64,000 bases of DNA. Source: Streptomyces minutiscleroticus (GTDB lineage: Bacteria > Actinomycetota > Actinomycetes > Streptomycetales > Streptomycetaceae). The position numbers were made by a program, and so were the translations under genes. Below, one piece after another: positions 52,474 to 60,507 of the stretch. The stretch is from assembly GCF_014650875.1 (NCBI RefSeq), contig NZ_BMVU01000003.1, forward strand, positions 124,001-188,000, given 5' to 3'. Under the pieces are notes generated by a model. It made no database searches. It was not told the origin of the DNA and was given only the letters and a program-made list of their open reading frames with translations. Numbering within the stretch: the first letter of the stretch is position 1; the number at the start of each line of letters is the position of its first letter.

Positions 52474-52875
52474 GGAAGCGTTCCTCCTCGTGTACGGGGT
52501 CGACGGAGCCGGTCCGCCGGGCCCGGGAGCCGGTTCGGCCCCCTTCGCGGGCCCGGCGGCGCGGGGGGCCCGAGCGGTGCCGGGACGTCCGGTGCGCAGG
52601 ACGCCCCGCAGACGCCGGGGCGGACCGGGATCGCGGGGCCCGTCCCCGCGACGGGCCGCGCGGCTGACGACCAGCAGTTGCAGGCCGACGACCGCGAGCA
52701 GGGCCGGCGCCAGGAGGCGCTGCGCGGCACCGCCCGCGACCAGGCCGGTGACGGCGGCGGTGACCTGGAGGACCAGCAGCACCACGCGTGCCGGGCGCGG
52801 GCCGCGACGGCCGGTGACCGTCGTGGGACGTCGCGGGACTCGGAGCACGACCGGCCTCGCTCTCTCGTGCACCAC
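52474..52875 (-). CDS. in-frame upstream extension of NRAMP with two membrane helices
   Basis: From GTGs at 52875 or 52872 the NRAMP frame continues without a stop. The extension includes VVLLVLQVTAAVTGLVAGGA and LLAPALLAVVGLQLLVV, which match the two helices of the 77-residue protein before the other NRAMP (TAAVTGLV versus LSAVAGLV, and SRAARR versus RAVRR). A Pro/Ala/Gly linker of about 55 residues joins it to NRAMP. It could be a fused gene or a separate frame that has lost its stop codon. No good ribosome binding site was found at the GTGs. Confidence 0.5.
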
Positions 52876-53202
52876 TGCACATGGAAATCGGCACCAGCTC
52901 AATGACAGCGAAACACGGCGGTACAAGCGCGCAGCAGGGCGCAAGAGGGCCTGAAGAGCGGGTGCACGGAGGCGCGACCTGCGCAGTCCGTCGCCCCGGG
53001 GAGCGCAGGGCCGTCCCCGGTCGCGCCGTGCCGGTGGGACGCCGAGGGCGACATGCACCGCTCGGGAACAAGCACCGATCTCCGCGTACCGCAACCGTGC
53101 CCGAGGCCCCGCAGGGCGAATCAGGCCACCTTCGACGGTGTGCGCCGGAGCCGCCGGGGGACCGCGAGGTACAGGGTCGGCCGAGGAGGAAGGTGTGTCG
53201 TC

Positions 53203-53278
53203 GGGCGTGGCATGACACGCGGTGGAACGGTGGTGCCCCATGGGCGCGGCATGGCACACGGTGGAACGGTGTCCCATG
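53203..53278. repeat. two direct copies of a ~38-bp sequence
   Basis: Copies start GGGCGTGGCATGACACG (53203) and GGGCGCGGCATGGCACA (53242), share GGTGGAACGGTG, and end at CCCATG. The second copy has a small deletion. Confidence 0.7.
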
Positions 53279-53607
53279 TTTGCGGCGGAGAACTCCGGGT
53301 CGTGTCGGCCGAGGTCCGATCCCGCACGGATCGTGACGCCTTGTGGGCGAGCCGCCCCGGCATCCGGCACGGCTTGTGCCCGGGGCGCGGGGCAGCCGGG
53401 CGTCGCGGTACGCGTTCCGTGTTCCGCGCAGGTGGGGTGAACGGGCAGCTCCGGCGCCGTGATTCGCGCCGTACGGACGGCGGGCGCCGCCCGGCGGCCG
53501 CTTGCACATCGACCCGTCAAGGACGGGCGGCCCGTGACGTCGCATCATGGCCGAACAGCGGCTGCGAATCGCGCGGCACTGTTGATCCACCGGACCCGGT
53601 CCATAAC

Positions 53608-53624
53608 AGTTGCCTTAGGCACCT
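53608..53624. promoter_or_regulatory. AGTTGCCTTAGGCACCT pseudo-palindrome upstream of P450
   Basis: The TGCCT-T-AGGCA core is a perfect palindrome 47 bp before the P450 start. It has the form of MarR-type operators (AGTTGCCT-AGGCAACT). No MarR gene is adjacent. Confidence 0.4.
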
Positions 53625-53670
53625 AACGCTGTCGGAAGTGTGGGGTGACCCCCCTGTCGAGGAGACGCGT

Positions 53671-54900
53671 ATGACCGAGACACTGGCGGACACGTCGGCC
53701 GAGTCGCCCGAGTACCCGGCGCCCAGGGCGGCCGGCTGCCCCTTCGACCCGGCCCCCGCCCTGCGGGACCTGCAAGCGGACAAGCCCCTCTCCAGAGTGC
53801 GCATCTGGGACGGTACGAGCCCGTGGCTGGTCACCCGTCACGACCACCTGCGGGCCCTGCTCGGCGACCCGCGCATCAGCGCCGACCCCGGCAGCCCCGG
53901 CTATCCGCACACCACCGCGGCCGCGAAGTCGAACTTCCGGACCCGCCGTTCGTTCATCACCATGGACGACCCGGAACACGCCCGCCTGCGCCGGATGGTG
54001 ACGGCGCCTTTCGCGATCAGGAGGATCGAGGCCCTGCGCCCGTCGATCCAGAAGATCGTCGACGACCGGATCGACACCATGCTCGCCGGCTCGGGACCGG
54101 TCGACCTGGTCGAGGAGTTCGCGCTGCCGGTCCCCAGCCTGGTCATCTGCGAGCTGCTCGGTGTGCCCTACGAGGACCACGACTTCTTCCAGCGCAACAC
54201 CAAGGTCCTCGTCCGCCGCACCTCGACGCCGGAGGACGTGCTGGCGGCGTCCGACGCGCTCACCGGCTACCTGGACGACCTCCTGAGCGCCAAGCGCGTC
54301 CGGCCCGGGGACGACCTGCTCTCCACGCTCGCCACCGAGCGGGTGGACACCGGCCAGCTGACCCGGCACGAGGCCGCGCGGACGGGCGTCCTCCTGCTGG
54401 CCGCCGGCCACGAGACCACCGCGAACATGATCGCGCTGGGTACTCTCGCCCTGCTGCACCACCCGGACCAGCTCGCCCTCCTGCGCGACACCGAGGACCC
54501 CGGGACGGTGGCCGGGGCGGTGGAGGAGCTGCTGCGCTACCTGACCATCGTCCACTCCGGGCGCCGCCGCGCGGCCCTGGCGGACATCGAGATCGACGGC
54601 CAGGTCATCCGCGCGGGCGACGGTGTCGTCTTCGCCGGCGAGGTCGCCAACCGGGACCCCGAGGCCTTCCCCGACCCCGACCGGCTCGACCTCACCCGCG
54701 ACGCGCGCCGCCACGTCGCCTTCGGGTACGGCGTGCACCAGTGCCTGGGCCAGCCGCTGGCCCGCGTCGAACTCCAGGTCGTCTACGGCACCCTGTACCG
54801 CCGCATCCCCACCCTGGCCCTGGCCACCGACGTCGACCGGCTGCGGTTCAAGCACGACGGCTTCGTCTACGGCGTCCACGAACTCCCCGTCACCTGGTGA
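53671..54900 (+). CDS. cytochrome P450, CYP105-like, 409 aa
   Basis: This is a soluble bacterial P450 mono-oxygenase. The I-helix motif AGHETT is at residues 245-250, the ExxR motif EELLR at 285-289, and the haem-binding loop FGYGVHQCLGQPLA has the thiolate Cys358. The N-terminal region PRAAGCPFDPAP and ARLRRMVTAPFAIRRIEALR resemble the CYP105 family, known for xenobiotic and secondary-metabolite oxidation. GAGGAGA precedes the ATG. The next gene is its probable electron donor, a ferredoxin, 37 bp downstream. Confidence 0.94.
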   Translation: MTETLADTSAESPEYPAPRAAGCPFDPAPALRDLQADKPLSRVRIWDGTSPWLVTRHDHLRALLGDPRISADPGSPGYPHTTAAAKSNFRTRRSFITMDDPEHARLRRMVTAPFAIRRIEALRPSIQKIVDDRIDTMLAGSGPVDLVEEFALPVPSLVICELLGVPYEDHDFFQRNTKVLVRRTSTPEDVLAASDALTGYLDDLLSAKRVRPGDDLLSTLATERVDTGQLTRHEAARTGVLLLAAGHETTANMIALGTLALLHHPDQLALLRDTEDPGTVAGAVEELLRYLTIVHSGRRRAALADIEIDGQVIRAGDGVVFAGEVANRDPEAFPDPDRLDLTRDARRHVAFGYGVHQCLGQPLARVELQVVYGTLYRRIPTLALATDVDRLRFKHDGFVYGVHELPVTW

Positions 54901-54937
54901 CACCCCCCACCCCTCACGAGCGGAATCGAGAGACCCC

Positions 54938-55129
54938 ATGCGCGTGGAAGTCGACCAGCCCAGGTGCGTCGCGTCCGGACAGTGTGTCCTGATGGCCCCC
55001 GAGGTCTTCGACCAGGACGACGACGGCATCGTCGAACTGCTCACCGACCGCCCGTTCCCCGACCAGTACGACGGCGTCCGGGAATCGGCGGCCGTCTGCC
55101 CGGCCGCGGCGATCCGGCTGGAGGAGTGA
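54938..55129 (+). CDS. 3Fe-4S-type ferredoxin, 63 aa
   Basis: This small ferredoxin should pass electrons to the P450 encoded just upstream. Cys10, Cys16 and Cys54 (CVASGQC and AVCPAAAI) are the cluster ligands; with only three Cys in the usual pattern a 3Fe-4S cluster is expected, as in other P450 partners. It is acidic in the middle (EVFDQDDDGIVELL). The ribosome binding site is GAGAG-like. No ferredoxin reductase is nearby, so a general one must serve. Confidence 0.95.
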   Translation: MRVEVDQPRCVASGQCVLMAPEVFDQDDDGIVELLTDRPFPDQYDGVRESAAVCPAAAIRLEE

Positions 55130-55331
55130 CGGCCGGTCCGCCACCGTGGACGGCCGTCCTTCCGTCGCGTACCGCACCGGCCGGAGGCTCGCCGGGGCGC
55201 CGGCCGTGGGCATGCCTCCGCAGGCCCCGTGTCGGCGGCGGGCGGCCGTCGTCGCCCGGGCCGGCCGGCGGACAGCGGTCACGGGCCCCTCTCCCGTCCG
55301 CACGTGCGAGGGCCGCCGCCACGACGGGCGG

Positions 55332-55373
55332 CGGCCCTGCGGTCGTCGCGCACGGCCCTGCGGTCATCGCGCG
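55332..55373. repeat. two tandem 21-bp units
   Basis: Units at 55332-55352 and 55353-55373 (start CGGCCCTGCGGTC) overlap the last codons of the leftward TetR gene. Confidence 0.7.
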
Positions 55374-55942
55374 TGGCCGCGGAGTCCTTCCAGGACGACG
55401 GTGAGGTAGCGGCGGGCGGCGGCCGCGCGGTCCGCGTCGGTCGCGGCCGGGCGGACGGTCGCCGCGTGGACCACCCCGCACATCAGCGGCACCAGGTCGG
55501 CCTGCGTCACGCCGGGGTCGGCCGCGCCGGCCGCGTGCGCCCGGTCGAGGAGCTGCCCGAACAGTGTGACGAGCCGCTGCTTCAGCTCGGTGGTGTGCGC
55601 CAGGGTGCTCGCCGCCGCGGCGAACACCGGCGACATCGACGCGTCGGTGATCAGGGCGTCGGTGGCCGCGAACAGGAAGTCGCGCAGCGCCGTCCAGGCG
55701 TCGTCGCCGGACAGCGCCTGCTCGGCGTGCGAGGCCAGCGCTTCGAGCCCGGGGGCGGCGACGGTCTCGAGCAGCGCCTCCGGCGTGGGGAAGTGCCGGT
55801 AGACCGTGGCCACCCCGACCGAGGCGGCCCGCGCCACCTCGTTGAGCTGGATCGGCGTCCCCTCGTCAACGAACCGGCGGCCCACCTCGACGATGCGGTG
55901 CCGGTTGCGGGCGGCGTCCTTGCGGAGCGGGACGGTGGTCAT
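55364..55942 (-). CDS. TetR-family transcriptional regulator, 192 aa
   Basis: The N-terminal helix-turn-helix covers about residues 8-55 (RHRIVEVGRRFVDEGTPIQLNEVARAASVGVATVYRHFPTPEALLE; note VATVYRHFP). The rest is a helical ligand domain (about 60-190). The ATG at 55942 is used; a GTG two codons earlier is an alternative and no clear ribosome binding site exists for either. It is divergent from a decayed alpha/beta hydrolase and the esterase that follows, and two inverted repeats lie in the 105 bp between them, so it probably controls itself and that transcript. Confidence 0.9.
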   Translation of the reverse strand: MTTVPLRKDAARNRHRIVEVGRRFVDEGTPIQLNEVARAASVGVATVYRHFPTPEALLETVAAPGLEALASHAEQALSGDDAWTALRDFLFAATDALITDASMSPVFAAAASTLAHTTELKQRLVTLFGQLLDRAHAAGAADPGVTQADLVPLMCGVVHAATVRPAATDADRAAAARRYLTVVLEGLRGHAR

Positions 55943-55950
55943 GCGCACCA

Positions 55951-55971
55951 GGATAACCGGATGACTTATCC
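55951..55971. promoter_or_regulatory. TetR operator candidate GGATAA-N9-TTATCC
   Basis: The 6-bp arms are perfect and sit nine bases upstream of the TetR start, covering the likely TetR promoter. Confidence 0.55.
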
Positions 55972-55989
55972 GCTCGTGCTACGGTGAAG

Positions 55990-56004
55990 CGGATAGAACA
56001 TCCG
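55990..56004. promoter_or_regulatory. second inverted repeat CGGAT-N5-ATCCG
   Basis: This 15-bp element shares the GGAT half site with the 55951 element and lies on the side of the rightward transcript. Confidence 0.4.
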
Positions 56005-56047
56005 TTTCGTGCGGGCGGCCCCGCCGCTCCTTCTCCGGAGATCCCCG

Positions 56048-56447
56048 TGCCTTTCACCGAGAACGATGTCCCGCGTCTGCCGGACGGCTTCACCGACGCC
56101 TTCACCAGCCGCACCGTCGACGCGGACGGCCTGACCCTGCACGCCGTGACCGGCGGGAACGGACCGGCGCTCCTGCTGCTGCCCCCTGGCTGCAGTTCTG
56201 GTACGGCCGGTGCCCGGTGATGCCCGCCGCGGCGGCGGCGGGGCCTCCGACCGGCCCGGTGCCGGCCGCCGGCGGCGAGCGCGGCTCGGGCGAGCATGCC
56301 ATGCGGCGGGTCGCCGACGACGTGACCGGGGCGGTGGATCCGGGGGCCGGGCACTTCCCGCCGGAGGAGGCGCCGGAGTGGACCGCCCGCACCCTCGTCG
56401 GCCTCTTCGCCCGACGGCCCGCGACACAGGAAGGACAGGAACAGTGA
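56048..56447 (+). pseudogene. decayed alpha/beta hydrolase (epoxide hydrolase type)
   Basis: The N-terminal part reads RLPDGFTDAFTSRTVDADGL and ALLLLPPG, the start of an epoxide-hydrolase-like protein. The frame then shifts: after about 56178 the other frame reads WLQFWYGRCPVMPA, matching the usual W-P-x-x-W-Y-x-W-R-x-V-M-P stretch. It next jumps to a C-terminal part with the catalytic-His region DPGAGHFPPEEAPEWTA. About 180-200 residues with the nucleophile are missing. Frameshift and internal deletion make it inactive. The last codons overlap the next gene start (GTGA). Confidence 0.65.
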
Positions 56448-57310
56448 GGCACGACAGCGTCGAGGTGAACGGCAGACAGCGCACCTACACCGTGGTGGGG
56501 GCGGCGGACGGCAAGCCCGCACGCGACCTCGTACTGGTCTTCCACGGGTCGAAGCAGACCGGGGACAAGCACCGGGAGTTCACCGGGAGGGCCTTCGACG
56601 CACTGGCGGACAAGGGCGCGGCGGTGGTCGTCTACCCGGACGGATACAAGCGGAACTGGAACGACGCGCGCCGCGGCAGCTCCTTCCCGGCCCGCAAGGA
56701 GGGCGTCGACGACGTCGCCTTCACCCGGGCGGTGATCGAGAGGCTGGCGGCCGGTCACCGTATCGACACGGACCGCGTGTTCGCCGTCGGCTACTCCAAC
56801 GGCGGGCAGATGGTGATGCGCCTGGCCCACGAGACGCCGGAGCTGATCGCGGGCGCGGCGGTGATCGCGGCGACCCTGCCGGCACCGGAGGACTTCCTGC
56901 TGTCCGGCGCGCCGCCCGCGCCCCTGCCCGTGCTGCTGGTCCACGGCACGAAGGACCCGATCGTCGACTACCGGGGCGGCGAGATGAGCCGGTGGGCGCG
57001 GGCACTGTTCAGGGTCGGCGGGCGGAGCCTGTCGGCGCCGCGGACCGCGGCCCACTTCGCGGCCCGCAACGGCATCACGGCCGAGCCGGTCAGCAGGATG
57101 CTGCCGAAGCGGCCGGGCTCGTCCGGCCGGACGTCGGTCGAGCGCACCGACCACCGGCAGCAGGGGCGGCCGCCGGTGGTGCTGTACACGGTGCACGGGG
57201 GCGGCCACACCGTTCCCGGACCCGTGAAGGCGCCCGCCGTGCTCGGCAGGACCAGCCAGGACGTGAACACCGCCGAACTGGTCGAGGAGTTCTTCGGGAT
57301 GGCGCGCTGA
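56444..57310 (+). CDS. polyhydroxybutyrate-depolymerase/LpqC-type esterase, 288 aa
   Basis: This is an alpha/beta-hydrolase esterase of the LpqC/PHB-depolymerase family. LVLVFHGSKQTGDKHREF gives the oxyanion region (about residues 30-47), VYPDGYKRNWND is characteristic, the nucleophile Ser is in FAVGYSNGGQMVMRLA, Asp in HGTKDPIVDY, and His in VHGGGHTVPG near the end. There is no signal peptide at the chosen GTG start, which overlaps the preceding pseudogene stop and has GGAAGGACAGGA upstream. The substrate could be feruloyl or polyester-like. Confidence 0.88.
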   Translation: MRHDSVEVNGRQRTYTVVGAADGKPARDLVLVFHGSKQTGDKHREFTGRAFDALADKGAAVVVYPDGYKRNWNDARRGSSFPARKEGVDDVAFTRAVIERLAAGHRIDTDRVFAVGYSNGGQMVMRLAHETPELIAGAAVIAATLPAPEDFLLSGAPPAPLPVLLVHGTKDPIVDYRGGEMSRWARALFRVGGRSLSAPRTAAHFAARNGITAEPVSRMLPKRPGSSGRTSVERTDHRQQGRPPVVLYTVHGGGHTVPGPVKAPAVLGRTSQDVNTAELVEEFFGMAR

Positions 57311-57395
57311 CCGGCCACGGCCGCGTGGGCGGGAAGGGCCGGGAACGGGCGAATTCCGGTTGACGCTCCCGCACCGGTTGTGGACGATCCGGACC

Positions 57396-58211
57396 GTGAC
57401 GACGAACAGCGACCAGGACAGGTCCGCCCCCGGCCGGGTCCCTTCCCCCGCCCGCCCGCTCGCGCTGGTCACCGGCGTGGGCCGCACCGTCGGCATCGGC
57501 GCCGGCATCGCCCGCCGGCTGGCCGCGTCGGGGTGGGACATCGCCTTCACCCGCTGGCCCCCCTACGACGACCGCATGGCCTGGGGCAGGGAGCCCGGCG
57601 CGGCCGAAGCGATCGGCAGGGTCCTGGCCGAACACGGTGCGGCCACGGCGGCGATCGAGGCGGACCTCGCCGACCCGGACGCTCCGGCACACGTCTTCGA
57701 CGAGGCCGAACAGCGGCTGGGCGGTGTCACCGCGCTGGTGATGTGCCACTGCGAGTCGGTCGACTCCGGTCTGCTCGACACCACCGTCGAGAGCTTCGAC
57801 CGGCACTTCGCCGTCAACGCGCGCGCCACCTGGCTGCTCGTCCGCGAGTTCGGGCGCCGTTTCGCAGCGGCTGCGGGCACCGGCCGGATCATCGCCCTCA
57901 CCAGTGACCACACGGTCGGCAACCTGCCCTACGGAGCGAGCAAGGGAGCCCTGGACCGCATCACGCTGGCCGCCGCCCACGAACTCGCCCCTCTCGGTGT
58001 GACCGCCAATGTGATCAATCCCGGGCCGGTCGACACCGGCTGGATGACCGAGGACGTCCGGGAGCACTGCGTCCGCGGCACCCCGCTCGGCCGTCTCGGC
58101 ACTCCGCAGGACACCGCGCACCTCGTGGACTTCCTGTGCTCCCGCGAGGGCGGGTGGATCAACGGCCAGTTGCTGATGAGCAACGGCGGCCTCGCCAGGA
58201 ACGCCGTGTGA
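57396..58211 (+). CDS. short-chain dehydrogenase/reductase, 271 aa
   Basis: This is a classical-type SDR. The cofactor motif reads TGVGRTVGIGAGIA (about residues 24-37), the GRxxGIG variant seen in some actinobacterial SDRs. Ser in ALTSDHTVG and Tyr/Lys in PYGASKGAL complete the triad. NPGPVDTGWM and GGWINGQLL at the end are typical. The GTG at 57396 is the working start; a TTG at 57360 is also open. No clear operon partner exists, though it follows the esterase on the same strand by 85 bp. Substrate unknown. Confidence 0.88.
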   Translation: MTTNSDQDRSAPGRVPSPARPLALVTGVGRTVGIGAGIARRLAASGWDIAFTRWPPYDDRMAWGREPGAAEAIGRVLAEHGAATAAIEADLADPDAPAHVFDEAEQRLGGVTALVMCHCESVDSGLLDTTVESFDRHFAVNARATWLLVREFGRRFAAAAGTGRIIALTSDHTVGNLPYGASKGALDRITLAAAHELAPLGVTANVINPGPVDTGWMTEDVREHCVRGTPLGRLGTPQDTAHLVDFLCSREGGWINGQLLMSNGGLARNAV

Positions 58212-58368
58212 TCCCGCTCCGCAGCCCCTGAAGTCCGGCACCGACCGCCCCCGGGCGCGCCCGCTCCCCGACACCGTCTCCCATGGGGCACGGTCCCTGG
58301 AGGGCACGCTCCGGGCGCTCTCCCCGGAGCGGGCGGCCCAGCCAGGGAACCGGACCGGGCCGGCGAGT

Positions 58369-58440
58369 GCACCGTACGGGCCGTCTGCTCACCGTCGTGT
58401 GCCGTACGGACCGTCTGCTCACCGTCGTGTGCCGTCGGGG
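58369..58440. repeat. 30-bp tandem repeat, two and a half copies
   Basis: Units at 58369-58398 and 58399-58428 (containing CCGTCTGCTCACCGTCGT) are followed by a partial third. They lie between the SDR and rhodanese stops. Confidence 0.8.
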
Positions 58441-58462
58441 TCCGTGAACGTCCGGTGCCGGC

Positions 58463-58972
58463 TCAGCAGCCGCAGGCGTCCGCTCCCACCGGTGCCGTCA
58501 GCGCGTCGGCCGGACGCCGCCCCGGCCCTTCCCGGGTCTCGTACGCGAAGCCCTCCCGCACCCAGTACTCGAACCCGCCGAGCATCTCCTTGACCCGGAA
58601 GCCCCGTTCGGCGAGGGCGAGGGCGGCGCGGGCCGCGCCGTCGCAGCCGGGGCCCCAGCAGTAGGTGACGACGGGGACGGCCCTGTCGAGGAGCCGTTCG
58701 GCCTGCTCGGGGACGAGCGCGGTGGGCAGGTGGACCGCTCCGGGCACGTGCCCCTGGTCCCAGGACCCGGTGGAGCGCGCGTCGAGGACGACGAAACCGG
58801 GGTCACCGCCGGCGGCGAGCGCGGCGGCGACGTCGGACACGTCGGTGTGGAAGGCCAGGCTCGCGCGGAAGTGGGCGGCGGCCGCGGCGGGAGGGGCCGG
58901 AGGGACACGGAGCACACCGTTGGTGCCGCCGGCTCCGGCGACGGTGCGGAGGGAAGGGCCGATCTCTGTCAT
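58463..58972 (-). CDS. rhodanese-domain protein, 169 aa
   Basis: The protein is a single rhodanese fold for sulfur transfer. DPGFVVLDARSTGSWDQGHVPGAVHLP at about residues 57-83 is the CDC25/rhodanese signature. The active-site loop is YCWGPGCDGA, with the first Cys of the loop as persulphide carrier and a second Cys. The N-terminal 40 residues are Ala/Pro-rich. The C-terminus ends DACGC. It is divergent from an Lrp/AsnC gene, which likely controls it through a 10-bp inverted repeat. Related proteins are annotated as rhodanese next to AsnC in many actinobacteria. Confidence 0.9.
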   Translation of the reverse strand: MTEIGPSLRTVAGAGGTNGVLRVPPAPPAAAAAHFRASLAFHTDVSDVAAALAAGGDPGFVVLDARSTGSWDQGHVPGAVHLPTALVPEQAERLLDRAVPVVTYCWGPGCDGAARAALALAERGFRVKEMLGGFEYWVREGFAYETREGPGRRPADALTAPVGADACGC

Positions 58973-59005
58973 GGCAGAAAAGTACGGCCGTGGACCTCCG
59001 CCCTG

Positions 59006-59054
59006 AACAGGCGATCCACGGCACTTTCCTTGATCGGCCGGGGAATCGCCTGTT
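59006..59054. promoter_or_regulatory. inverted repeat AACAGGCGAT-N29-ATCGCCTGTT
   Basis: The 10-bp arms (59006-59015, 59045-59054) are perfect and fill the 93-bp gap between the rhodanese and Lrp genes. Arm spacing of about four helical turns is usual for Lrp-type octamers. Confidence 0.6.
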
Positions 59055-59065
59055 ATCCATGGCCC

Positions 59066-59512
59066 ATGGCCGCGTATTCACCGGACGCCACCGACCGGCG
59101 CATCCTCGACGTCCTCCAGCGCGAGGGACGGATCAGCTTCGCCGAACTGGCGCGTGCCGTCTCCATGTCCGCGAGCGCGGTCACCGAACGGGTGCGGCGG
59201 CTGGAGGAGGCCGGTGTCATCCAGGGGTACGCGGCCGTGGTCGATCCGGAGCGGCTCGGACTGCCGATCCTGGCGTTCGTGCGCCTGCGCTACCCCACCG
59301 GCAACTACAAGCCCTTCCACGACCTGGTGGCGGCGACCCCGGAGATCCTGGAGGCGCACCACGTCACGGGCGACGACTGCTTCGTGATCAAAGTGGCGGC
59401 CCGTTCGATGCGCCACCTCGAGGAGGTCTCGGGCCGGATCGGCGGACTGGGCTCGGTGACGACGAGCGTCGTCTACTCGTCACCGCTGCCGCGCCGTCCC
59501 GTGGGCCACTGA
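59066..59512 (+). CDS. Lrp/AsnC-family regulator, 148 aa
   Basis: The N-terminal HTH at residues 6-60 (TDRRILDVLQREGRISFAEL, MSASAVTERVRRLEEAGVIQGY) is followed by the RAM ligand-binding domain (about 65-140, AFVRLRYPTGNYKPFHDLV, VTGDDCFVIKVAARSM). The length is normal. The ATG at 59066 was chosen over one at 59059 in another frame. It is divergent from the rhodanese gene, and the shared palindrome suggests autoregulation plus control of sulfur transfer. Confidence 0.93.
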   Translation: MAAYSPDATDRRILDVLQREGRISFAELARAVSMSASAVTERVRRLEEAGVIQGYAAVVDPERLGLPILAFVRLRYPTGNYKPFHDLVAATPEILEAHHVTGDDCFVIKVAARSMRHLEEVSGRIGGLGSVTTSVVYSSPLPRRPVGH

Positions 59513-59694
59513 CACCGTGTCACACCGGTGGTGTCCCCGGCGCCGTGCGAGCGGCGTGGGCGGCCCACCGCGTCCCATCTCCGTCGCCGGGGAGCGGAGT
59601 TCGCGCCGCCTGCGCGGAAAAGGGGTGGTTTCAGCAGGACGGCAGGGGTACCCGTGGTGGAGTACGACGCACGCGCTATCGCGGGAGGTATCCC

Positions 59695-59898
59695 ATGGGC
59701 AAGCTGGGTGACATGGCGAACAAGGCCAAGGAGATGGCCAAGGGACACCCGGACCAGGCCGACAAGGGCGTCGCCGGCGCCGAGCGGATGGTCGACGAGC
59801 GTACGGGCGACAAGTACGACGCCCAGACCGACAAGGCCGCCGACGCCGTGCGCCGCTCCTACGGGAGCGACGGAGGCCACGGGACGACGCAGCACTGA
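59695..59898 (+). CDS. MT0933-like antitoxin family protein, 67 aa
   Basis: This is a short, hydrophilic, helical protein: KLGDMANKAKEMAKGHPDQ, GAERMVDERTGDKYDAQTDK, AADAVRRSYGSDGG. It matches in style the actinobacterial Rv0909/MT0933 antitoxin family, where the partner toxin is an SRPBCC-fold protein. No such toxin gene is adjacent, so it may be an orphan or act in stress. GGGAGG lies six bases before the ATG. A strong terminator follows. Confidence 0.8.
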   Translation: MGKLGDMANKAKEMAKGHPDQADKGVAGAERMVDERTGDKYDAQTDKAADAVRRSYGSDGGHGTTQH

Positions 59899-59913
59899 TC
59901 CGCGTACCCGATG

Positions 59914-59948
59914 CGAAGCCCCCCGGTGCCGTGCACCGGGGGGCTTCG
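59914..59948 (+). terminator. strong hairpin terminator after the antitoxin gene
   Basis: A perfect 16-bp stem (59914-59929 with 59933-59948, CGAAGCCCCCCGGTGC arm) and 3-nt loop, 15 bp past the stop. Confidence 0.9.
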
Positions 59949-60507
59949 GGCGTCCCACCGCGTGGCGTGGGACGCGCCGGTGACTCCCGGTCGGCCGGGT
60001 GCTCCGCGACGCCGGCGGACTCCGGGCGGGTGAGAACGGGCCCGTTGGTCCGCCCGGACCGAAGGAGGAGCGGGAGGCCGGACGCATCGACCGCCGAGGG
60101 CCGCGCTCACCCGCGGTGTTCGGGCCCTCCAGCGGTGCGGGCGGGTGCCGGCGGACCCGGACGCGGAGAGGACGGCGGCGGCGTTGCCGGCCGGCGTCCG
60201 GGGCGGTGTGACCATCATGACGTCCACGGGTGACACGATCCGCCCCAAGGCGGCACCCGACGTGGGCGTTCGCGCACCTGCGCGGGACGGCGTCCGCGTC
60301 GGAGGGACGGTCCTCGGCGTGCCGTGCACCGTGCTCGGCACGCATGCCGCGCCGGTCGGCCGGAGCCACGGGCGTCGCCCGCGGCCCGCTGTCCGCGAAG
60401 GGCGGCGACGGCCGAGCCGCCCGGCCCCACGGGGAGAGGGGGCGGGCGGCGGAGAGGACGGCCGCGCGCGCGAACCGCGGCCGTCCGTCGGTCGTTCGGC
60501 GGAGCGG
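59949..60507. other. 559-bp stretch, no gene seen
   Basis: Open frames on both strands translate to low-complexity Arg/Ala/Gly/Pro sequence without any recognisable fold. Nothing else was found. Confidence 0.5.

Larger units (their letters stand above)
52876..53670. other. 795-bp intergenic stretch with a ~38-bp direct repeat
   Basis: No supported gene despite open frames, whose translations are Arg/Gly/Pro low complexity. It contains the repeat at 53203-53278 and, near the P450 start, a MarR-like half-palindrome. Confidence 0.5.

Noticed and set aside
53614..53626. TTAGG-CA-CCTAA as an IdeR/DmdR iron box
   Set aside because: The half sites match but the spacing is two bases too short for the 19-bp iron box. 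The MarR-like reading explains more bases.
53053..53670. Possible ~200-residue N-terminal extension of the P450
   Set aside because: The region contains direct repeats and Arg/Gly low complexity; the P450 begins normally at the ATG at 53671 behind GAGGAGA.
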